A stretch of DNA of 14,814 bases from Deltaproteobacteria bacterium (lineage in GTDB: Bacteria > Desulfobacterota > Desulfobacteria > Desulfobacterales > JAUVGT01): assembly GCA_030593645.1 (NCBI GenBank), contig JAUVGT010000067.1:1-14814 (forward strand). The letters are read 5' to 3'. This document shows positions 13,791 to 14,814 of the stretch, one piece after another. The notes under the pieces are model-generated. The model made no database searches. It saw nothing but the letters and a program-made list of their open reading frames with translations, and had not been told where the DNA came from. Numbering within the stretch: position 1 is the first letter of the stretch; each line of letters begins with the position of its first letter. A program made the translations under genes and the position numbers.

Positions 13791-14558
13791 ATGATAAAAA
13801 CAATTTTTATTACAGGAGCCACAGCCGGGTTTGGCGAAGCCGGTGCCAGGTTATTCGCAAAACAGGATGCCCGGCTGGTTCTAAGCGGCCGGAGAACTGA
13901 AAAGCTTGAAGAGCTTCAAGCGGAGCTGGGGGGTGAAGAATCGATCCATATCATTACACTGGACGTACGCCGCCGCGGCCATGTTGAGGCAGCCGTTCGG
14001 GAACTGCCTGACCGGTTTAAGGATGTCGATGTACTGATCAACAACGCGGGGCTTGCCCTGGGGCTGGGACCTGCGCATGAGGCGGACCTTGATGATTGGG
14101 AAACCATGATTGATACCAATATCAAAGGGATGATATACTGTACACGGAACCTGCTTCCCGGGATGAAATCGCGAAATATGGGGCATGTGATTAACCTGGG
14201 CTCAATTGCCGGCGACTGGCCCTACCCCGGCGGGAATGTATACGGCGCAACCAAGGCATTTGTAAAGCAATTTTCAAGAAACCTGCGGGCCGATCTTTTC
14301 GGAACCGGGATACGCGTGACAAATATAGAGCCGGGTCTTTCTGAAACCGAGTTTTCAATCGTGCGATTAAAAGGGGACAGGGAAAAAGCCGGTGAGATAT
14401 ACAAAGGGCTTGATCCTTTACGGCCTCAAGATATTGCTGAAATCATCAGCTGGACGGTCAATCTTCCCGCCCATGTGAATATCAACCGTGTGGAAGTGAT
14501 GCCCACATGTCAATCCTGGGGTCCTTTGGCCGTTCATCGTGAAACACAGGGATCATAG
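13791..14558 (+). CDS. ydfG: SDR-family NADP-dependent 3-hydroxy acid dehydrogenase (YdfG-like)
   Basis: The product is a 255-residue classical short-chain dehydrogenase. The Rossmann glycine motif TGATAGFG (8-15) is followed by R34-R35, a pattern favouring NADP(H). NNAG lies at 84-87, and the catalytic set is N110, S138, Y151 and K155 (YGATK). The segments GLALGLGPAHEADLDDW and EPGLSETEFS are typical of YdfG, which oxidises serine and 3-hydroxy acids or reduces malonic semialdehyde in Escherichia coli. The exact substrate here is inferred. The ribosome site AAGGAGG directly before the ATG at 13791 is the strongest in the window. No convincing terminator follows; the next feature is the dispersed repeat at 14680. 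Confidence 0.9.
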   Translation: MIKTIFITGATAGFGEAGARLFAKQDARLVLSGRRTEKLEELQAELGGEESIHIITLDVRRRGHVEAAVRELPDRFKDVDVLINNAGLALGLGPAHEADLDDWETMIDTNIKGMIYCTRNLLPGMKSRNMGHVINLGSIAGDWPYPGGNVYGATKAFVKQFSRNLRADLFGTGIRVTNIEPGLSETEFSIVRLKGDREKAGEIYKGLDPLRPQDIAEIISWTVNLPAHVNINRVEVMPTCQSWGPLAVHRETQGS

Positions 14559-14618
14559 ACATAGATGGGCATGTTTTTACATTCTTTGTAATCTATTAAA
14601 GTTTTTGGATATTCTTTC

Positions 14619-14645
14619 TTGACAGAGATCGAAATCAACAATAAT
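14619..14645 (+). promoter_or_regulatory. Candidate promoter reading toward the right window edge
   Basis: A perfect TTGACA (14619-14624) and AATAAT (14640-14645, five of six) are 15 bases apart, the same short spacing as the fdhA promoter. It lies in an AT-rich gap and would transcribe through repeat copy 3 into sequence beyond the window. Confidence 0.3.
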
Positions 14646-14679
14646 ACTATACACTAAAAAAATCAGAATAAATAATATT

Positions 14680-14814
14680 GACGGTTTCGTAAAAAGTCCA
14701 ACTTCTGCGTTGTGCTGCATTTCGCAATCATTCAACGTACTATAAGTACGCTTCATGATTACGAAATTTGCACGCCTTGAATTTGAACTTTTTACGAAAC
14801 CGTCTCATTCGGAC
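14680..14814. repeat. Dispersed hairpin repeat, copy 3 (right tail cut by window)
   Basis: The full 125-bp core (14680-14804) has the same 18-bp perfect terminal inverted repeats and central CGTACT-ATA-AGTACG palindrome as copies 1 and 2. The first ten bases of the tail (tcattcggac) are present before the window ends. It matches copy 1 over all 122 shared bases except one (C at 14806 against A at 114). Confidence 0.95.

Overview
The window looks like a chromosomal stretch from a strictly anaerobic, sulfate-reducer-like deltaproteobacterium (Desulfobacterota, probably Desulfobacterales). This is inferred from gene content: a selenocysteine formate dehydrogenase with NuoG-like iron-sulfur domains, a DUF362 protein, a CxxxCxxCC (YkgJ-type) protein, a ferredoxin-nitroreductase fusion, and a housekeeping set (thrS, trmL, ribonuclease D) of Gram-negative type. 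No rRNA, tRNA, transposase, phage gene or CRISPR array is visible. No gene-free stretch exceeds 300 bases.

Layout, left to right. (1) 1-139: a copy of a dispersed hairpin repeat, cut by the window edge. (2) 205-949: a YkgJ-type cysteine-cluster protein with a clear intrinsic terminator. (3) 974-3985, minus strand: an amidohydrolase and a DUF362 protein in one operon, then a solo terminal fragment of the repeat and a YhfC-like membrane protein. (4) 4126-5372, plus strand: a 28-codon zinc-ribbon remnant, the tRNA methyltransferase trmL, and a single-domain response regulator with its own terminator. (5) 5373-5524: a full repeat copy between convergent genes. (6) 5540-8308, minus strand: a 922-residue formate dehydrogenase alpha subunit read through an in-frame UGA (Sec378), with a bacterial SECIS hairpin directly after the UGA. 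Its upstream neighbours vanZ and thrS are on the same strand. (7) 10896-12667, plus strand: ribonuclease D and an alpha/beta hydrolase. (8) 12784-13695, minus strand: a ferredoxin-nitroreductase fusion. (9) 13791-14558, plus strand: a YdfG-like short-chain dehydrogenase. (10) 14680-14814: a third repeat copy, cut by the window end.

The genes do not form one dedicated pathway; this is mostly core chromosome with redox enzymes scattered through it. Two things stand out. One is the selenoprotein, which a standard gene caller would break into two ORFs at 7175. The other is a nearly identical repeat of about 125-152 bp with 18-bp perfect terminal inverted repeats that can fold along its whole length. 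It is present as three near-complete copies and one solo end, and it lies at both window edges, so the window probably ends where an assembly broke on this repeat.
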